NCBI RefSeq assembly: GCF_051860665.1
Contig: NZ_JBHYDM010000026.1
Location: 1 to 64,000, forward strand
Length of the DNA stretch: 64,000 nucleotides
Origin: Falsiroseomonas sp051860665
GTDB lineage: Bacteria > Pseudomonadota > Alphaproteobacteria > Acetobacterales > Acetobacteraceae
Reading direction: 5' to 3'
In this document: positions 15,418 through 24,125 of the stretch, piece by piece
Layout of the letters: each line of letters begins with the position of its first letter
How positions within the stretch are numbered: the first letter of the stretch is position 1
The notes under the pieces: model-generated
What the model was told of the DNA's origin: nothing
The model's database searches: none
Seen by the model: the letters and a program-made list of their open reading frames with translations, nothing else
Translations under genes and position numbers: made by a program

Positions 15418-17057
15418 GCCTTCACCCCATAGTCACGCATTGCCGCCTCTTCGGTGATGTAGCCGTCGCGGAGATCCGCGCGCACGGCGTCCGGGTCCCG
15501 CTGCTTCGGATCGCCGAAGCCACCACCACCGGGATACAGCAGCGTCACACGCCGCCCGGTCTCCACGCTGGTGCGGGATTTCGGATGCGGCTTCGTGCCG
15601 TCATCGATGGCGATCACCGCCGGCGCACCGGGACCACCGCCCAGCAGGCCCTCGGCCGGATGATCGCGACGATCGGACAGCAGTGAGAGCCGCACCGCCG
15701 CCGGCGTCCGCACCTCGATCTCCGCCTCCTGGCCCAGGCCGCCGCGGAAGCGCCCGGCGCCGCCGGAATCGACGCGCAGCTGCTTGCGCCAGACCAGCAA
15801 GGGCGCGACGCTCTCATAGGCCTCGATGGAGCCCGCGCCGACATTGGTGGGGAAGGCGGTGGTCGGCAGCCCGTCGCGATGCGGGCTGGCGCCCATGCCG
15901 CCGCTCGCGAACAGCACCTGCGAGAAGCGGTCGCCATTCTGGTCCATGCCGCTGAACAGCGCGCGCATGGTCGGCGCGCCGCCGCATTCCGCCAGCACCT
16001 TGTCCGGCAGCACATCCGCCAGCGCCTTGTAGATGGCGCCCGCCAGCAGATGGCCCGTCAGCTGCCGCGCGCTGCAGGGCGCGGGGAAGCGCGGATTGAG
16101 GATCGAGCCCTCGGGTGCGGCGACGGTGATCGCCTGGTAGCTGCCCTCGTTGCGCGGCGTGAAGGGATCCAGCGCGCATTTCACGGGATAGACCGAATAG
16201 GCATGCGTGTAGTTCAGCACGCAGTTGATGCCGCGATCGATCTGCGGCGAAGTGCCGGCGAAATCGATATGCATGGTCTCGCCGGAGACGGTCACGGCGC
16301 AGCTGATGCGCGTGACATGCTCGTCAAAGCCATCCGCCTCGATCGTCGCGCGATAGACGCCGTCCGGCACCTGCGCGATGGCGCGGCGCATCGCCTGGTC
16401 CGCGCGGATCTGCAGCGCCTCGGACAGGCCCTGCAGGTCGTCCAGGCCGGTGTCCTCCAGGAATTCCGCGCAGCGGCGTACCGCCACCTCATTCGCCACC
16501 ACCTGCGCCTCCAGGTCGCCCATCACGGGCCCCGGGATGCGCACATTGGCGGAGAGCAGCTCCACCAGATCCTCGTTGCGCTGCCCGGCGCGGAACAGGC
16601 GCGACGGTGGGATGCGGATGCCTTCCTCGAACAGTTCCCGGCAATCCGCCGACCAAAGCGCGCCGCCGACATCCGGCGAATGGGCGATGGAGCCCGCAAA
16701 GCCCACGATCTTTCCCTTGTGGAAAATCGGCGAGACCGCGGTGAAGTCCGGCAGGTGGCCCGTCGCGAGAAACGGGTCGTTGGTAATCACGCAATCGCCG
16801 GGCTGCCAGGTCTCGATCGGGAAGCGGGCGAGAAAATGCTTCGTGGTCTTCGGCAGGATGCAGGAGAAGGAGGCGATGCCGCCGGTATTCTCCGAGATGG
16901 AATCCCCCTTCACATCCATCAGCACGGTCGCGAAATCGTTGGATTCGCGGACGATGGTGGAGAAGGCGGTGCGCAGCAGCCCCGTCGCCGCTTCATCGGC
17001 GATGGAGATCAGCCTGCTCCAATAGACCTCCAGGGTGATCGGATCAAAGGACTCCAA
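15414..17057 (-). CDS. hyuB: Hydantoinase B/oxoprolinase family protein HyuB
   Basis: 547-residue partner subunit of HyuA. Family features: MESFDPITLEVYWSRLISIADE start, TAFSTIVRESNDFATVLMD, GDCVITNDPFLATGHLPDF and IAHSPDVGGALW with metal-binding-type histidine/aspartates, and a C-terminal GGGGFGDPKQRDPDAVRAD block. First gene of the minus-strand hyuB-hyuA-Bug-Bug-aminotransferase operon, starting 94 bases from the divergent LysR gene. The LysR palindrome at 17116-17138 lies in that gap, so LysR probably controls this operon. Confidence 0.92.
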   Translation of the reverse strand: MESFDPITLEVYWSRLISIADEAATGLLRTAFSTIVRESNDFATVLMDVKGDSISENTGGIASFSCILPKTTKHFLARFPIETWQPGDCVITNDPFLATGHLPDFTAVSPIFHKGKIVGFAGSIAHSPDVGGALWSADCRELFEEGIRIPPSRLFRAGQRNEDLVELLSANVRIPGPVMGDLEAQVVANEVAVRRCAEFLEDTGLDDLQGLSEALQIRADQAMRRAIAQVPDGVYRATIEADGFDEHVTRISCAVTVSGETMHIDFAGTSPQIDRGINCVLNYTHAYSVYPVKCALDPFTPRNEGSYQAITVAAPEGSILNPRFPAPCSARQLTGHLLAGAIYKALADVLPDKVLAECGGAPTMRALFSGMDQNGDRFSQVLFASGGMGASPHRDGLPTTAFPTNVGAGSIEAYESVAPLLVWRKQLRVDSGGAGRFRGGLGQEAEIEVRTPAAVRLSLLSDRRDHPAEGLLGGGPGAPAVIAIDDGTKPHPKSRTSVETGRRVTLLYPGGGGFGDPKQRDPDAVRADLRDGYITEEAAMRDYGVKA

Positions 17058-17115
17058 GGGACACGCCTTTCCCGTTCATGCGATTGAAACGCTATGCGCC
17101 GGAAAACAACCCGTC

Positions 17116-17138
17116 CAATATCAAACGCATCTATATTG
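17116..17138. promoter_or_regulatory. Perfect LysR-type operator (T-N11-A)
   Basis: CAATAT and ATATTG are perfect inverted arms separated by 11 bases, giving the T-N11-A signature of LysR-type regulator sites. The AT-rich arms stand out in GC-rich surroundings. The site lies between hyuB and the divergent LysR gene and ends at the LysR Shine-Dalgarno, well placed for autorepression and for activating hyuB. Confidence 0.75.
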
Positions 17139-17151
17139 AGAGGGTTTGGAT

Positions 17152-18042
17152 ATGGAGCTGCGGCATCTGCGCTACTTTGTCGCGGTGGCGGAGGAACTGC
17201 ACTTCACCCGGGCCGCGCGCCGCCTCGGCATGGCGCAGCCGCCGCTGAGCCAGCAGATCCAGCAGCTGGAGGCGGAGCTCGCCACGCCGCTCTTCGAACG
17301 CGGCACGCGGCGGGTGGCGCTGACGGAAGCCGGCCGCATGCTGCTGCCGGAGGCGCGCGCGGCGCTGGACCAGGCGGCGCGCGCGGCGACCGTCGCGCGG
17401 CGTGCCGGGCGCGGTGAGATCGGCGAGCTGCGCATCGGTCTGTTTGCCTCCGCGCCGCTGCTGCCGGTCTTCACGGCCACGGTGCTGGGCTTCCGGCGCC
17501 GGCTGCCGGATGTGCACCTGGCGCTGCAGGAAAGTCCGACTCTGGAGCAGGTGGATGCGCTGCGCCGCGGCGCGCTGGATGCCGGCTTCCTGCGCTGCCC
17601 CTCGGCCTCCGATATTCCCGGCGATGTCGCGGCGGTGGAGTTGCTGCGCGAGCGGCTGGTGGCGATGATGCGGCAGGATCACCCGCTGGCTGCGCAGCCC
17701 GGCCCGCTGCCGATCGCGGCCCTGGCCGAGGAGAAGCTGATCTTCTTCTCGCGCTCCGTCGGCACAACGCTGCACGCGCAGTTCGAGGCGCTGTGCCGCG
17801 CCGCCGGCTTCACGCCCGACATCACCCAGACGGCCCGGGAAAATTCGACGCTGATCGGCCTGGTCGCCGCCGGCTTCGGCATCGCCGTGATGCCGGCCTC
17901 GCTGGCGCAGATCCGCGTGGCGGAGGTGACGCATCGGGACCTGGCGGAGAAGGGGGCCACCACCAGCATCTGGCTCGCCACGCCCCGCGGTCGGCCCTCC
18001 GCGCTTGCGCGCGTCCTCCTGGATTGCGCCGGGGCCGGCTGA
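17152..18042 (+). CDS. LysR-family transcriptional regulator (of hyuBA operon)
   Basis: 296-residue DNA-binding regulator: N-terminal winged helix (MELRHLRYFVAVAEELHFTRAARRLGMAQPPLSQQIQQLE) and C-terminal periplasmic-binding-protein-like effector domain (LRIGLFASAPLLPVFT..., GLVAAGFGIAVMPASL). ATG 17152 is preferred to the TTG two codons earlier because it sits 8 bases from GAGAGG. Divergent from hyuB, which is the classic arrangement for control of the adjacent operon, probably by a ligand of that pathway. Confidence 0.9.
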   Translation: MELRHLRYFVAVAEELHFTRAARRLGMAQPPLSQQIQQLEAELATPLFERGTRRVALTEAGRMLLPEARAALDQAARAATVARRAGRGEIGELRIGLFASAPLLPVFTATVLGFRRRLPDVHLALQESPTLEQVDALRRGALDAGFLRCPSASDIPGDVAAVELLRERLVAMMRQDHPLAAQPGPLPIAALAEEKLIFFSRSVGTTLHAQFEALCRAAGFTPDITQTARENSTLIGLVAAGFGIAVMPASLAQIRVAEVTHRDLAEKGATTSIWLATPRGRPSALARVLLDCAGAG

Positions 18043-18053
18043 GTCCGGGGCAC

Positions 18054-19226
18054 TCACTGCCGTTGCGGGCGCATGTGCTGGCTGTGCGGGTGATCCGGGT
18101 CCTGCCCATGGGTGGATCGTTCGTAGGCTGGTGGAAGCTCATGCGGACCAGCCGGATAGAGCGCCGCATGCAGGCCGGCGTAACAGCTGGCGAAGATCAG
18201 CAGCGCCGCCGCGAAGCCGAGCGGGATGCCGGCAAGAGGACGGCGGATCGCCTCCTGCCAGCGGGCCAGCGGCGTCGGTTCGCGGTCCTGCTCGGCCACG
18301 ACCGCCAGCATCATGGCCATGATGAGGCCGTGACCGATGAGGTCCATGCGACCGAAGGGAAGCACGGCCGCGCTGAAGGTTGCCAGCAAGGCCGCTCCGG
18401 ACAGGCGTCGGATCAAGGGCGTCCAGACCAGACCGAAGCCCAGCGTGAATTCGGCCACACCCGCCATGGGAACGAAGCCTTCGCGCGGCAGCCCCAGGGT
18501 CAGGAAGGGCTTCTGGTCGACAATGGGATCGAACCAGGCGGGGTAGGCGAACTTCTCCATGCTGGACCACATCAGCGCGATCGCCAGCCCCCAGCGCAGC
18601 ACCTCGAAGCGATGCGCGCGCCACGCCTCGCGCCGCGAGGCGGCGAGCACGAGATAGGCGGCGGTGGCCAGGCCGAGAGGCAGGTAGTCGAGCAGGTGGT
18701 AGAGGCCGTAGTCGCGCACCGCCAGGGCCCAGAGCGCAACGATCCCGGCGGCGGATAGCGGCATCGTCCGGCGCGAGAATACGCCCGCGGCAATCAGCAA
18801 ATGGAGCCAGGAGACCCATTCATGCGGCGTCTTCAGATCGGGCGTGAGATAGATGCCGCCGACGGCGAAGATCGCGATGAAGAAGGCCGCGATGATGGCG
18901 CGCAGATAGTCGTCGAGCCGCCGCCAGAGCGGGGCCGTGGCGCGGTCCAGCGCACCGAGCATCGCCGTGCCGTATCGGCCTGTCTCCACCAGCCGCGCGG
19001 TGAGGAAGCAGACCATGACGAGCACGATGCCAAGCCAGAACCAGGCGTCCTCCAGCGTTGCCAGGACAGGCCTTTGTGGCGCGGCGACGATATAGGGGGC
19101 GAACCATTTGACATGCGCCTGCGCTGCCGACGTCCAGAACAGCAGCGGCACCACCAGGGCCGCGCAGCAGCCGGCCACCGGTGGGGAAGGGACGGCGCCT
19201 GTGCGCAAGCATCGATGTCGTCTCAT
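18054..19226 (-). CDS. Multi-pass membrane protein, unknown function
   Basis: 390 residues with about nine to ten hydrophobic segments and an N-terminal signal-like helix ending at AAQAHVKWF. Sequences HVKWFAPY, LRWGLAIALMWSSMEKFAYPAWFDP and FTLGFGLVWTPLIRRLSGAALLA recall DoxX-like four-helix proteins; the C-terminus is rich in His and charged residues (HGQDPDHPHSQHMRPQRQ), which could bind metal. The ATG at 19226 is preferred to a GTG three codons upstream because of GGAG spacing. It follows a fasciclin-domain gene on the same strand by 93 bases. No precise function can be given. Confidence 0.65.
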   Translation of the reverse strand: MRRHRCLRTGAVPSPPVAGCCAALVVPLLFWTSAAQAHVKWFAPYIVAAPQRPVLATLEDAWFWLGIVLVMVCFLTARLVETGRYGTAMLGALDRATAPLWRRLDDYLRAIIAAFFIAIFAVGGIYLTPDLKTPHEWVSWLHLLIAAGVFSRRTMPLSAAGIVALWALAVRDYGLYHLLDYLPLGLATAAYLVLAASRREAWRAHRFEVLRWGLAIALMWSSMEKFAYPAWFDPIVDQKPFLTLGLPREGFVPMAGVAEFTLGFGLVWTPLIRRLSGAALLATFSAAVLPFGRMDLIGHGLIMAMMLAVVAEQDREPTPLARWQEAIRRPLAGIPLGFAAALLIFASCYAGLHAALYPAGPHELPPAYERSTHGQDPDHPHSQHMRPQRQ

Positions 19227-19319
19227 GTGAATCACTCCATCGCATCGCTGGGGGGGCCGCAGGGCCGGCCGGTGTTTCCACCTTCCGACCCCGCGGAGAG
19301 CCGTCGCAAAGCTGCCGCT

Positions 19320-19856
19320 TCAGCGCACGAGCGAATGATCGATCACGTGGATCACGCCGTTCGCGCAGGGGATGTCGGCGCGCACCACCGTCGCGGTGAC
19401 GCCATTGGCCGTCAGGGTCACCTTGCCGCCGTTGTTGGACAGGGTGATCGGCGTGCCGGCGCGGCTGGGCACGGTCACCGTCGCGCCGGGCGCGAGGGCC
19501 GCGGAGGTGAACCGGCCCTGCAGGATATGCGCGTTCACCGCCGCCGGGCCGAGCACCGGATCCACGGCGGCGCCGCCTTCGCCAGAGACGGGGAACAGGA
19601 TCGGCACGAGGGCCGGACGGACGGCGTCGATGGCCGCATTCGTCGGCACGAAGACCGTGAAGAGGCTGGCCTCGCGCAGGTCCTGCGCGACATGGACGCG
19701 GGAGGCGACGCCGACGAAGCGCGAGGCCTCGGGCAGGCCGGCGATCGTGTCGATGCAATTGGCGTTCTGCGCCATGGCACCCTGCGCGCCGATGGCGCCG
19801 GCGAGGAAGACGGCGGCGCCGAAGGCGGCGCGGCGGCTGAAGCGGGAGGCGGTCAT
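19320..19856 (-). CDS. Exported fasciclin-domain protein
   Basis: 178-residue secreted protein with a Tat-like signal (MTASRFSRRAAFGAAVFLAG, cleavage near AMAQ). The mature part is a single FAS1 domain: SLFTVFVPTNAAIDAV (the H1 motif region), a central VLGPAAVNAHILQG, and the terminal IPCANGVIHVIDHSLVR, the well-conserved H2 end. FAS1 domains mediate adhesion to polysaccharide or protein and often occur in surface proteins. It lacks the extra repeats of eukaryotic fasciclins. Located upstream of the membrane protein gene and downstream of an AraC regulator on the same strand; the AraC gene may control both. Confidence 0.9.
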   Translation of the reverse strand: MTASRFSRRAAFGAAVFLAGAIGAQGAMAQNANCIDTIAGLPEASRFVGVASRVHVAQDLREASLFTVFVPTNAAIDAVRPALVPILFPVSGEGGAAVDPVLGPAAVNAHILQGRFTSAALAPGATVTVPSRAGTPITLSNNGGKVTLTANGVTATVVRADIPCANGVIHVIDHSLVR

Positions 19857-19976
19857 GGGATGGACTCCTGGTTCGATATTGTGTGGGTTTGGCCCGCGGC
19901 GCGCGGCCCTTGCTGGCAGCGGCCGCTTCGCCGATCCGGCTGGATGCGGCGTGGGGGCAGGATGCCGTTGCGCCGT

Positions 19977-20621
19977 TCACGCGGCTTGCATGGCCGCTTG
20001 GTTCTTTGACAGGCTTGCTATGGCTTTCACCGTGGCCGCGGGGCGGCGATGCTGGCGGCGCCAGGCATTCGGCGTCGTGCCGGTCGAGCGGCGGAACACG
20101 CGCGACAGATGCGCCTGGTCGAACAGGCCGCAATCCACGGCGATCTGCGCCAGCGGTGCATCCGTGGTCAGCATCAGCCGCTGGGCGCATTCCAGCCGGC
20201 GATGCAGCACGTAGCCATGCGGCGTCCGGCCGAAGCTGACCTTGAAGGCACGGCAGAAATGTGCCGGGCTCAGCCTTGCGATCTCGGCCAGCATCGCGAT
20301 GGCGAGCGCATCCTGCAGATGGCTGTCGATGTAGCGGGTCAGCCGCTGCATCTGCCATGGCGCGAGGCCGCCGCGCCTGGCGGGTTGCTGCGCGCCGGCC
20401 GAAAGCAGCGCCGTGGCATCGGCCAGCATGACGAGAGCCGCGGCCTGGTGTTCCCGCGGCAGCGCGGCGTCGCCGTGGCGCAACTGGGCGATCGCCTCGG
20501 CAAGAAGGCGGAAGGGCCGTGTCTCCGCCAAGGGTCCGGGTGCGCCGGCCTGGATTCCGGCCTCGCCGGGCAAACCGTCATCGTGGACGGCCCGCAAGCA
20601 GGTCGCCATCATCGTCCTCAT
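19977..20621 (-). CDS. AraC-family transcriptional regulator
   Basis: 214 residues with the two-helix-turn-helix AraC DNA-binding domain at the C-terminal 100 residues (RLTRYIDSHLQDALAIAMLAEIARLSPAHFCRAFK and AQIAVDCGLFDQAHLSRVFRRSTGTTPNAWRR). The N-terminal part (~100 residues) has no recognisable effector domain and is short, so ligand sensing is unclear. It is divergent from the SnoaL-like gene at 20832 across a 210-base region with a cluster of GTGAG palindromes (20671-20773), which are candidate binding sites, and upstream of the fasciclin gene. Confidence 0.85.
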   Translation of the reverse strand: MRTMMATCLRAVHDDGLPGEAGIQAGAPGPLAETRPFRLLAEAIAQLRHGDAALPREHQAAALVMLADATALLSAGAQQPARRGGLAPWQMQRLTRYIDSHLQDALAIAMLAEIARLSPAHFCRAFKVSFGRTPHGYVLHRRLECAQRLMLTTDAPLAQIAVDCGLFDQAHLSRVFRRSTGTTPNAWRRQHRRPAATVKAIASLSKNQAAMQAA

Positions 20622-20670
20622 CCCTGTGGTGATGGCGGGAGTCTAGGGATGCGCATCCGCCTCCGGACGG

Positions 20671-20773
20671 GTGAGGAGGTGAGATCGCGACCGTCTCACG
20701 GTGAGCGGTGCGGCGACTTTCCGGCGGCAGGTTGGTGACGCGGATCGCTCACGCCGTGAGGCCTCCTGCTCAC
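20671..20773. promoter_or_regulatory. Cluster of GTGAG/CTCAC half-sites between divergent genes
   Basis: Seven GTGAG or CTCAC pentamers lie within 103 bases. They form GTGAGA-N9-TCTCAC at 20679-20699, CTCAC-G-GTGAG at 20695-20705, and CTCACG-C-CGTGAG at 20748-20760, plus singles at 20671 and 20769. This density of one motif between the AraC gene and the SnoaL-like gene suggests a multi-site operator. Confidence 0.55.
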
Positions 20774-20831
20774 TGCTGGCGCGATGCGGGGCGGCGCTAG
20801 AGTCCGGACCCCGATGTCGGCGGGGGGACTG

Positions 20832-21296
20832 ATGGCGACCCGTGGCACGCTCAACCGGATCCGTGCGCTGCATCGGGCCTGGAACGATCGACGATGGCAG
20901 GACTATGCAGCCTATTTGGCGGAAGGCTGCATCACGCATGTCTCCGGCGCGTCGGGACCGCAGGGCAAGGCCGAGCAATTGGCCTGGGCGCAATCCTTCT
21001 GCGCCGCCTTCCCGGATTGCCGGATCGTCACCGAGGCCTATCTCCAGCTCTTCGCCAGCCACGACGGCGCCCGCAGCGTCGCCGTCACGCGCCTCGTCGG
21101 GCATGCGGTCTGCCGTCCACCGTCTCTCGACGGCCTGTTGCTGGAGCCCTTCCAGCGCCGCTTCGACGTGAGGCTGACCGAGATCGCGCTCTGGCAGGAC
21201 GGCAAGGTGGCCGAGCAGCACAGCTGGCTGGACACCGAGATGATGCGCCGGCAGCTGCGCGCGACAGTGGACCCGAAGGCGGGCGGCGCGGGCTAG
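20832..21296 (+). CDS. SnoaL-like / ester cyclase family protein
   Basis: 154-residue cone-shaped alpha+beta-barrel (NTF2-like) protein. The pattern RIRALHRAWNDRRWQDYAAYLAEGCITHVSG, GKAEQLAWAQSFCAAFPDCRIVTE and RFDVRLTEIALWQDGKVAEQHSWLD is typical of SnoaL-like polyketide cyclase/ester cyclase relatives; these bind or transform small cyclic or stress-related ligands, and in bacteria most are unassigned. The internal ATG at 20832 is chosen for the GGGGGGAC ribosome site; an in-frame start at 20784 is possible. The C-terminus overlaps the end of the convergent regulator by 4 bases. Confidence 0.75.
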   Translation: MATRGTLNRIRALHRAWNDRRWQDYAAYLAEGCITHVSGASGPQGKAEQLAWAQSFCAAFPDCRIVTEAYLQLFASHDGARSVAVTRLVGHAVCRPPSLDGLLLEPFQRRFDVRLTEIALWQDGKVAEQHSWLDTEMMRRQLRATVDPKAGGAG

Positions 21297-23071
21297 CCTT
21301 CACCAGACAGATCGTGCCGCGCGGCCGCATCGCGCACCGCGGCGACCAGCGCCTCGAAGGCTGTCATCCCGCGCAGTGGGTCGAAGCGCCGGTCGGTGCG
21401 CAGCCAGGCGCGGGCAAGGTCCTCCCGCGCCACGCAGGCGGCCAGCGCGTCCAGCGCCTCCGCATGACGGCCGCGCGCCATGGCAAGGGTCGCGCGTGCG
21501 AAATGCGAGACCGGCATGGCCTCCCCGGCCGCCGGCGCCGGATCGCCCAGCCGGGCCGCGATCTCCGCGGCACCCAGGGCAAGGTCCGGCAGGTCGACGA
21601 GCTCGTCCGCAATCTCCGCGAGGACGTCGCGCGCCGCCTGCGGAGCGCCGATCTCCAGCAGGGCGAGGGCGCCGTAGTAGCGCGCCTCGGCCGCGGCCGG
21701 AACGCGTGGCGCGTGGCCGAAGCGTTCGGCGAGCACCTCGAACTGCCGGCTTTGGAACAGGCTGATGGCTTCCGCGATGTCCTGATGGGCCGAGATGGGC
21801 TCCAGCGTCCGCGCCGAGCGCAGCTGGCGGGCCGCCGCCTCGGCTTCGCGATGGAGCAGGAGCAGCGCAACGCCACGGATGCGCGCCGCACGCGCGGTCT
21901 CGCCGAGCTGTGCGGCGCGGACGAAGCAGGCGTCCGCGCTTGCACGATCGAAGTCGATCCAGGCGGCGATGGTGCCGAGCGCGGCATGCGCCTCGGCCGA
22001 GGCGGGATCGATCCGCAAGGCCCGCTGCACCGCCACGCGCGCCATGGAAGCCGCCGTGGCGCGGTCGAGCAGGCCGAGGCGATAGAGGTCGCAGGCGCAA
22101 TCGGCGATCCCCGTATGGCCCCGCGCGGCGTCCGGCACGGTGCGGGCCACGCGTTCGAACAGCGTCATGGCCCTCTGCAGGGCATGGGGACGCTGGCTGT
22201 CCATCAGGCGCCGCGCGTGGCTGACGGCGGCCATCACCTGCACCGCGCCGGGCCGGGGCCGCATCGTCCCCGCGCGGATCTGCGACGAATCCATGCCGAG
22301 GCGGCTCGTCAAGGTCCGCGCGATCCGCTCCAGCACCTGCAGCTGATCGGCGTCCGGGGTGTCGAAGCGGTCGGACCAGAGCACATAGCCCTGCGCGTCC
22401 GACAGTTCCGCGATCACCCGAAGGATGTCGCCATGGCGCCGCAGGCTGCCATGCAGCACGGCGTCCACGCCGAGTTCCGCGGCGGCCGCCTTGCCCGTAT
22501 GCGCGCCCTCCCGGTAGCGCATCACGGCCCCTCGGGGGGCCATGCGCAGCCCCTCCCACTGCGAGAGGAGGAAGGTGATCTCATCCGTCAGCCGGTCCGC
22601 CAGGTCCTGCTCGGCCGGATCGCGTGACAGCGCCAGGAAGGGCAGGACCGCCGCCGTCGCACCCTGCCCAGCCTCGAACATCGGCGTTCGGGCCGGCGCA
22701 TCGGCCGCGACGGCTTCGGCGGCAGGGTGTGCCGCGCGGGGGGTGAAGACGGCGGCGTATTGGCCGGTGGGCACCGCGATCTCCACGGGATCGCCGCGGC
22801 CCTCGCCGGCGAAGTAGTCGATGAGCTTGCGACGCAGCCGGCGCATCTCGACGCGGACGGTGGAATCGATGCGCGGGTCATAGGCCGGCTCCCGCTCGTA
22901 GAGGGCGTTGCCGATCACCACTTCCTTCAGCTGGCCGCCATGGCCCTGCAGAGTCTCCTCGACCAGGAAGCGCAGCAGGGCCGTGAGGCGGCCGGAGTCC
23001 TGGAAATCCCGGCTCGCCTCGATGCGCCCGAGTTCGGCAAGGACATCCTCGCGCGAGACCTGCTCCGGCAT
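21293..23071 (-). CDS. Winged-helix regulator with TolB-like and TPR domains
   Basis: 592-residue multidomain protein. Residues about 1-112 form a winged-helix DNA-binding domain of the class preceding TPR/adenylate-cyclase-like proteins (SRLTALLRFLVEETLQG, KEVVIGNALYEREPAYDPRIDSTVRVEMRRLRRKL, VPTGQYAAVFTPR). Residues about 138-275 are a TolB-like N-terminal domain (AVLPFLALSRDPAEQDLADRLTDEITFLLS). The rest is helical tetratricopeptide repeats with a winged context (ARIRGVALLLLHREAEAAARQLRSARTL). No transmembrane segment. Such proteins are thought to sense a signal through TPRs and regulate transcription; the target is unknown. It is divergent from nothing obvious: the cupin pair follows upstream on the same strand. 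Confidence 0.8.
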   Translation of the reverse strand: MPEQVSREDVLAELGRIEASRDFQDSGRLTALLRFLVEETLQGHGGQLKEVVIGNALYEREPAYDPRIDSTVRVEMRRLRRKLIDYFAGEGRGDPVEIAVPTGQYAAVFTPRAAHPAAEAVAADAPARTPMFEAGQGATAAVLPFLALSRDPAEQDLADRLTDEITFLLSQWEGLRMAPRGAVMRYREGAHTGKAAAAELGVDAVLHGSLRRHGDILRVIAELSDAQGYVLWSDRFDTPDADQLQVLERIARTLTSRLGMDSSQIRAGTMRPRPGAVQVMAAVSHARRLMDSQRPHALQRAMTLFERVARTVPDAARGHTGIADCACDLYRLGLLDRATAASMARVAVQRALRIDPASAEAHAALGTIAAWIDFDRASADACFVRAAQLGETARAARIRGVALLLLHREAEAAARQLRSARTLEPISAHQDIAEAISLFQSRQFEVLAERFGHAPRVPAAAEARYYGALALLEIGAPQAARDVLAEIADELVDLPDLALGAAEIAARLGDPAPAAGEAMPVSHFARATLAMARGRHAEALDALAACVAREDLARAWLRTDRRFDPLRGMTAFEALVAAVRDAAARHDLSGEG

Positions 23072-23241
23072 CGCTCAAGTCCAAGCCTGCTTGATGGCCA
23101 TGGCCGCGCCCCGCAACCGGATGAGCCCGGCCTTGCTTGGGCGGAGATAGCTGTGGCTGTTACAACGAGTCCACCGTCAAGCCGGTCATGCCGGCCCGGC
23201 TCAAGCTTCCGTGTTCGCGCGGGCGACCACTGCCAGCGCGG

Positions 23242-23613
23242 TCAGTCGATGAAGACGCTGTCGTCCGGCCCGACGCCCGGATACTGGATGAACATCAGCG
23301 TGCAGCCCGTCTCCGTCCTGTGCGGACCATGCGCGACGCCCGGCCCATGGCTCACCATCGAGCCCTTCGCCAGAGCTACGCCGGCGTTGATCATCTCGCC
23401 TTCCAGCACGTAGACCGCCTCGATCGCCTTCGGGTGGTAGTGCTTCGCAAGCACCGCGCCGGGCTCCAGCCGGAGCAGCGCGACGAAGGGCGCCGTCGCG
23501 ACATCGGTGTTGAGGAAGGCGGCCGAGGTGCCGCCGGTAAAGCCGGGCAGGGAGAAGGGATGGAACACCACCTCCTCTGCGCGGACGACGGTGCTGCTGC
23601 GATGCGCGTTCAT
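23242..23613 (-). CDS. Cupin-domain protein (first of a paralogous pair)
   Basis: 123-residue single-domain cupin starting MNAHRSSTVVRAEEVVF. Metal-site motifs: LAKHYHPKAIEAVYVLEGEMINAG (histidines and glutamate of motif 1) and motif 2 HGPGVAHGPHRTETGC. The start at 23613 follows a strong GAGGAGG; a longer frame upstream is an antisense shadow. Function is probably a dioxygenase-like or isomerase cupin acting on a small organic acid. Sister of the gene at 23642, 28 bases away, and likely co-transcribed. Confidence 0.8.
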   Translation of the reverse strand: MNAHRSSTVVRAEEVVFHPFSLPGFTGGTSAAFLNTDVATAPFVALLRLEPGAVLAKHYHPKAIEAVYVLEGEMINAGVALAKGSMVSHGPGVAHGPHRTETGCTLMFIQYPGVGPDDSVFID

Positions 23614-23641
23614 GCCGCTCGCCTCCTCGGTATCTGCGGGA

Positions 23642-24010
23642 TCACTCGGAAAGCTCGAAGTCCGTGGGATCCACCTCGACGGACTGCATGAACACGATCG
23701 TGCAGCCGCCCCGCGTCTCGTGCGGGCCGTGAATGTCGCCCGGCCGGACGGAGAAGAAGGCGCCCGGCCCGTAATCCGTCCCTGCGTTGATGAAGTCGCC
23801 TTCGAGGACCAGGAAGGTCTCGGTCGCCTTGCGGTGCACATGGGCGGGGATGCGCGCGCCCGGCGCCATCCGCATCGCGGCGACGATCGGCCCCGCGCCG
23901 AGGTCGCGGTTCAGGAAGGCCGCCCGGATGTCGCCGAGCGCCCCCGGGATCGGGAAGGGACCCCACGCGTAGCGGTCCTTGGTGGTGATGGCGGTCGCGC
24001 CCTGCGTCAT
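23642..24010 (-). CDS. Cupin-domain protein (second of a paralogous pair)
   Basis: 122-residue cupin starting MTQGATAITTKDRYAWGPFPIPGALGDIRAAF. Motif 1 AHVHRKATETFLVLEGDFINAG and motif 2 GDIHGPHETRGGCTIVFMQSVEVDP mirror those of the downstream paralogue (FLNRDLGAGPIVAAMRM versus FLNTDVATAPFVALLRL). AAGGAG lies before the ATG. The pair is divergent from the LysR gene at 24126, so LysR probably controls it. The substrate is unknown; a chlorinated, aromatic or beta-diketone compound would be typical for this cupin subgroup, but this is not determined. Confidence 0.8.
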   Translation of the reverse strand: MTQGATAITTKDRYAWGPFPIPGALGDIRAAFLNRDLGAGPIVAAMRMAPGARIPAHVHRKATETFLVLEGDFINAGTDYGPGAFFSVRPGDIHGPHETRGGCTIVFMQSVEVDPTDFELSE

Positions 24011-24125
24011 CTCTCGGCTCCTTCTGCGGCGACGCGTCGGCGTGGCCTGCGCGAAACGGTGTGCCACGCGCCACAGTCGGGATAATCTGGCAAAGGTGGT
24101 ATTCACTCATGCTTCTGGAGCAATC

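Noticed and set aside
24011..24125. LysR operator between the cupins and LysR
   Set aside because: I looked for a T-N11-A palindrome and found only weak, mismatched arms.
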